Source: Amoeboradix gromovi (Eukaryota; Sanchytriomycota; Sanchytriomycetes; Sanchytriales; Sanchytriaceae). From it: a stretch of DNA of 10,016 nt. Shown here piece after piece: positions 8,629 to 10,016 of this stretch. The stretch covers positions 1 through 10,016 of the forward strand of contig JADGIF010000366.1 of NCBI GenBank assembly GCA_018985225.1, in the 5' to 3' direction. A program made the translations under genes and the position numbers. Positions within the stretch are counted from its first letter, which is position 1. The number at the start of each line of letters is the position of its first letter. The notes beneath the pieces are model-generated. The model was not told the DNA's origin. It did no database searches and saw nothing but the letters and a program-made list of their open reading frames with translations.

Positions 8629-9008
8629 CTAGTTTCGCCATTGACTGTCATCGCTTACGCTTTCACTACCCTGAGGTGGGATTGAACAAGGATGCATATA
8701 CTTGTATATGTTCCTTGCTGCCATATGGTCTCTATCTATTTCCAAATGACAATTGGTACATGTGTAAGTTTCTAAGCTGGTTTTCTTTAGAGTACCACAC
8801 CTTGTACATGTCTGACTAGTAAATGATTCATTGCGTTCGACCATCGTCTTTCCTCTTGTTTGCACTTGAACTTCAAGCATTCCTTGAATGCGTAATGCGA
8901 CATTTTAGCCATGTTTCTTGCGACCTTGCTCGACAAGCTACTTATCATTTGACTAGTATTGAACGAGGGTAAGTATATCAGATTATACGTCTTTGTATGC
9001 TGTACCTG
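8629..9008 (-). pseudogene. Decayed Fanzor/TnpB-type RNA-guided nuclease, C-terminal fragment
   Basis: On the minus strand from about 9008, one frame reads TYNLIYLPSFNTSQM, then SSKVARNMAKMSHYAFKECL to about 8860. There the frame shifts and continues as KTMVERNESFTSQTCTRCG, YTCTNCHLEIDRDHMAARNI and a tail ending in TAG at 8629-8631. These match the end of TnpB/Fanzor proteins: the LPxF-TSxM segment, the helix before SHYxF, the CxxC...CxxC zinc ribbon, and the RuvC-III motif with Asp in DRDHMAARNI. The acidic residue often seen in LPxFET is Asn here, consistent with loss of activity. Only about 125 of several hundred residues are visible; further upstream there are stops and no clear homology. 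No TnpA recombinase is near. A spliced functional gene is unlikely because of the frameshift. Confidence 0.82.
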
Positions 9009-10016
9009 TTAATTATTTCTTTAGAATTGATTTACCATTTGCGAAAAGGAAGAATATCGAGTGTTTAAGCTATTAGAAAAATCTGGAAAAGTCTTGAAAT
9101 GATACAAAAATATATACAAATTCGCGATAAACGATTTATTCGAGAAAATAGTCAAGCTTGAAATGAGTGTTTTTGTTCGTTAAATTAATACACCCGGATT
9201 AATCCTAGATGGATTAGATTAGTGTTATCTCATCAGCCTCAGGCTGGAATGGGTATCAGGAATTAGTCTAAAGTTACATTTCTAACAATTGTCCCATCAT
9301 ATACATCTATTCTAATATTAGTGCAGAAAAACAGGCACTATTGATTAAATTTCCGCTGCCTAGATCCCGCTTGAATACCTTGAGCACTTGTAATGGTAGA
9401 GTAATCTCTATTCTGCTTTCCAAACCAATCTCAGCTTAAAACCAGAACCAAAGCACATAATTCTGAATAACCTTACATAATGATTAATCATTATAGTGAC
9501 CGTGCCCTATTTGTATACACTGATAGCAAATATAGTATCTTGCTCTTATGAACATCGAGAATGGGATGATTAAGCCTTTAACTTACCCAAAATAAATCTT
9601 CCAAACATACCTATTCCATTATATTCTTTACAACTATTAGTGATGCACTTGTTTTTTAGAAGTCTTGAACTTCATTTCAAACGAATTCTCGATCTTTCCG
9701 TTTAATTTTCTTTAGTAATTTTGGAACAATTTTCTCAATTACACTTGTCCAAATTTTACTGCATTGATATTACACTCAGTAGCAGCCAAGTACCGTATTT
9801 GGCTTAATTGCAGATAACTAAGGGTTTCTTCCTATTTTTCTAGTTTTCATGGTTAACCTGACTTCGCCTACGTTAAATGTGAAGCTCTCAAATTACTTCG
9901 AGATCCCACACTCCTTCAGTGTAGACAACTTGGGTAAGTGCCATTTAAGCATATTTTTCCCTACATTAATAAAACAATACCTGGATTAATATCTCTATGA
10001 TCTTCGTGACGACACG
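9009..10016. other. Long AT-rich non-coding region, no gene seen
   Basis: About 1 kb without a convincing ORF on either strand. It may include the eroded N-terminal part of the Fanzor relic just beyond 9008, but I could not trace it. Small structures are a palindrome GGATTAATCC (9196-9205), CAGCCT/AGGCTG (9235-9247), TAGTGC/GCACTA (9319-9340), and an 18-bp perfect palindrome at 9477-9494. No tRNA, rRNA or repeat copy was recognised. Confidence 0.5.
9477..9494. repeat. 18-bp perfect palindrome
   Basis: ATAATGATTAATCATTAT reads the same on both strands and has no spacer. The half-site contains TAAT, as in homeodomain targets, but the region is AT-rich and lies near no gene, so it has no assigned role. 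Confidence 0.6.

Noticed and set aside
9319-9340. TAGTGC/GCACTA hairpin as an RNA gene
   Set aside because: A single 6-bp stem with a 10-nt loop is expected by chance in about 1 kb.

Overview
The window is nuclear DNA from a eukaryote with a compact, AT-rich genome. The evidence is three GT-AG introns of only 19-20 nt inside conserved proteins, AATAAA-type poly(A) signals touching or nearly touching stop codons, intergenic spacers of roughly 5-160 nt among most genes, and eukaryote-specific families (CAP-Gly protein, MARK/PAR-1 kinase with UBA and KA1 domains, QNG1, BUD32). A small-genome, early-diverging fungus or relative (Rozella/aphelid-like) would fit, with a cytosolic-type ornithine aminotransferase, a Spo7-like protein and a Fanzor relic. 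That placement is inference and weak; no rRNA or other lineage marker is present.

Layout. 1-316: upstream DNA holding one copy (A) of a dispersed repeat. 317-2026 (+): CAP-Gly/coiled-coil microtubule-binding protein. 2097-3941 (+): MARK/PAR-1-like kinase in three exons. 4095-5385 (+): ornithine aminotransferase in two exons. 5391-5813 (-): small membrane protein resembling Spo7, convergent with the aminotransferase and only 5 nt from it. 5856-6005: second copy (B) of the repeat, inverted relative to A but in the same orientation relative to its downstream gene. 6112-7488 (+): queuosine salvage glycosylase QNG1, whose 5' end looks interrupted by about 380 nt. 7566-7629: a candidate three-stem folded RNA. 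7651-8229 (+): BUD32 kinase of the KEOPS complex. 8629 to about 9008 (-): frameshifted C-terminal relic of a Fanzor/TnpB-type nuclease. About 9010-10016: AT-rich sequence with no gene I can recognise.

Functionally there are two neighbour pairs. The CAP-Gly protein and the MARK kinase both belong to microtubule biology. QNG1 and BUD32 both feed tRNA anticodon-loop modification (queuosine at position 34, t6A at position 37). Whether the pairing is more than chance cannot be judged from one window. The most notable points are the ultra-short introns with a CTAAT branch-point-like motif fused to the 3' splice site, the three-stem RNA candidate, the gene-proximal repeat family, the Fanzor relic and the interrupted QNG1 5' end.
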